Positions 6,369 to 7,613 of a stretch of 7,613 bases of DNA are shown in pieces. A program made the translations under genes and the position numbers. The notes beneath the pieces were generated by a model that saw nothing but the letters and a program-made list of their open reading frames with translations, had not been told where the DNA came from and searched no databases. Position 1 is the stretch's first letter, and each line of letters opens with the position of its first letter. Origin of the DNA: Actinomycetes bacterium (GTDB lineage: Bacteria; Actinomycetota; Acidimicrobiia; Acidimicrobiales; RAAP-2); contig JANXTQ010000018.1 of NCBI GenBank assembly GCA_025352305.1, positions 1 to 7,613 of the forward strand, written 5' to 3'.

Positions 6369-6472
6369 GACTACTGGAATATCAATGTCGCGCTCGTGAC
6401 CCACTCACTCGTAAAAAATTTGTTCGTTTGACCGGCCTTAATCGGAATGGAAACGATGGCGCGACTGTTCGC
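6369..6472. other. Convergent intergenic gap, no terminator recognised
   Basis: 104 bp separate the convergent permease and dehydrogenase stop codons. A short run AAAAAATTTG lies near 6414, but I see no GC-rich stem next to it on either strand, so no intrinsic terminator can be supported. Rho-dependent or read-through termination would be needed. Confidence 0.4.
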
Positions 6473-7613
6473 CTACGCCCGCTGCTCTAATAATCGGCGC
6501 GCAATCACCTTGAGACACAGAGTCTCGTCGGCCCCTTCGAATATCGAGAGCACCCGCGCATCGACGAAGTATCGACTGACCGGATACTCCTCGGCGTAAC
6601 CCATGCCACCATGGATCTGCAGCGCCTCGCGCGTAACCCACTCGGCCGCGCGACAAACGTACGCCTTGGCCATCGACGCCTCCAAAGTTCCTTCACCTTT
6701 AGCCATCAAAGTCGCGACGGAGATTGAGAATTGGCGTGCAGCTTGAATGATGGCGACCATCGTGCCGAGTTTGACCCGCGTGAGTTCATAGTTGATGATG
6801 GGCTCTCCAAAGACCACCCGGTTGCGGGCGTAGTCGAGGGCTGCTTCGTACGCGGCTTGCATGAGACCAATTGCGCGCGCGGCAGTTTGAATTCGCCCGT
6901 TCTCAAATCCGGCCATCTGAAAGTAGAAGCCCTTGCCCAGTCCTTCCTCGGCACCGACCAAACAGTTGTCGGGAACGAACCAGTTCTCGAAACTGAGTTC
7001 ATAACTGTGCATTCCGCGATATCCAATGGTGTCAATGGGACGGCCTTCCAGGCGCCCGTTGGAGTCGGTGCGATTGCTGGACGCCGCCTCTTGGGTAAAG
7101 AGAAATCCGTGTCCGTCGCCGACTGGCTTTTCCACGAGAAACAGTGACAGTCCGCGGTGGGACTTTGAGCGATCGGGATCGGTTCTCGCGAGCAGCATCA
7201 AGACGTTGGCCCGCGCCGCAAAGGTGCACCAGGTCTTGGTTCCATTGATGAGCCAACCGCCATTAGTGCGTGTCGCCGTTGTCGTGATCCCCGCAACGTC
7301 GCTGCCGAAGTCCGGTTCGGTGACGGCTACGGCGGCCAACACCTCGGCGGTGGCCAGTTTGGGCAACCAGTACTGCTTTTGTTCGTCGGTGCCACCGTTT
7401 ACCAACGCTCGCGTAAGTATCTCCGGCCGAGTGATGAGCGAACCCCCAATGCCGAGTCCGCCCCAGGTCAACTCCTCGGTGGCGATAATCATTCCCAAGT
7501 AGTCCGATTCGCCGCCGGTTGCGAATCCACCGAACTCTTCGGGCACCGAAAGACCAAAGCCTCCGATGTCGGCCAGTCCCTTAATGATTGATTCAGGAAT
7601 ATCGCTGTTGTGG
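6473..7613 (-). CDS. mcd: (2S)-methylsuccinyl-CoA dehydrogenase-like acyl-CoA dehydrogenase, 5' end missing
   Basis: The frame is open from the right edge to a TAG at 6473, giving 379 residues here. An internal GTG at 7546 is not the start, because the codons before it encode the conserved acyl-CoA dehydrogenase stretch GGFGLSVPEEFGG. Counting from the edge, AVTEPDFGSD (96-105) is the flavin/substrate motif, GYRGMHSYELSF (197-208) is a block I associate with Mcd, RIQTAARAIG (240-249) follows, then ALQIHGGMGYAEEY (330-343) and FEGADE (358-363), whose Glu359 aligns with the usual catalytic base. Mcd oxidises (2S)-methylsuccinyl-CoA to mesaconyl-CoA with FAD, passing electrons to ETF, in the ethylmalonyl-CoA pathway. 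Known Mcd proteins are longer (about 550 residues), so an N-terminal extension would be expected beyond the window. A generic short-chain acyl-CoA dehydrogenase is the alternative; two Mcl-type genes close by favour Mcd. It converges on nicT, and its promoter is off-window. Confidence 0.85.
   Translation of the reverse strand, partial: HNSDIPESIIKGLADIGGFGLSVPEEFGGFATGGESDYLGMIIATEELTWGGLGIGGSLITRPEILTRALVNGGTDEQKQYWLPKLATAEVLAAVAVTEPDFGSDVAGITTTATRTNGGWLINGTKTWCTFAARANVLMLLARTDPDRSKSHRGLSLFLVEKPVGDGHGFLFTQEAASSNRTDSNGRLEGRPIDTIGYRGMHSYELSFENWFVPDNCLVGAEEGLGKGFYFQMAGFENGRIQTAARAIGLMQAAYEAALDYARNRVVFGEPIINYELTRVKLGTMVAIIQAARQFSISVATLMAKGEGTLEASMAKAYVCRAAEWVTREALQIHGGMGYAEEYPVSRYFVDARVLSIFEGADETLCLKVIARRLLEQRA

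Noticed and set aside
7544..7546. GTG at 7546 as the start of the acyl-CoA dehydrogenase
   Set aside because: The frame stays open upstream to the window edge and encodes conserved family sequence, so the gene is truncated by the window, not started here.
1..7613. Defence system, mobile element or wholly new system
   Set aside because: All major frames belong to recognisable envelope or metabolic families; no transposase, integrase, repeat array, nuclease or toxin-antitoxin motif was seen.

Overview
The window looks like a chromosomal segment from a free-living, moderately GC-rich actinobacterium. Acidimicrobiia is my best guess, from the RipA-like peptidoglycan hydrolase, several GTG starts, apparently leaderless genes and the pairing with ethylmalonyl-CoA pathway genes; this is an impression from sequence features, not a placement. 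I see no tRNA, rRNA, insertion sequence, CRISPR array or phage gene. Coding density is high, and the two longest non-coding stretches are about 254 bp and 104 bp.

Left part (1-2906, minus strand): three tightly packed, co-directional cell-envelope genes read right to left. They are a secreted NlpC/P60 peptidoglycan endopeptidase with a coiled coil, a divergent prolipoprotein diacylglyceryl transferase (Lgt) family membrane protein, and a multi-spanning GT-C/PMT-like glycosyltransferase that runs off the left edge. Gaps of 2 and 4 bp and the lack of good ribosome binding sites on the second and third genes suggest one operon with translational coupling.

Middle (2907-3160): a divergent intergenic region. 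It carries a perfect 6-4-6 inverted repeat (2998-3013), a second copy of its right half-site (3052-3059), and overlapping -10-like hexamers on both strands near 2966-2972.

Right part (3161-7613): carbon metabolism. On the plus strand lie a Chloroflexus-type malyl-CoA/beta-methylmalyl-CoA lyase (mcl), a second, smaller CitE-like CoA-ester lyase or (3S)-malyl-CoA thioesterase, and a NiCoT-family nickel/cobalt permease. Convergent to them, and cut by the right edge, is an acyl-CoA dehydrogenase whose C-terminal half resembles (2S)-methylsuccinyl-CoA dehydrogenase (mcd). Mcd makes mesaconyl-CoA; after hydration by Mch (not in the window) Mcl splits beta-methylmalyl-CoA into glyoxylate and propionyl-CoA, condenses glyoxylate with acetyl-CoA to malyl-CoA, and a Mcl2-type thioesterase would release malate. 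The right half is therefore best read as part of an ethylmalonyl-CoA (EMC) acetate-assimilation locus. The NiCoT permease could supply cobalt for the B12-dependent mutases of that pathway, but this is inference.
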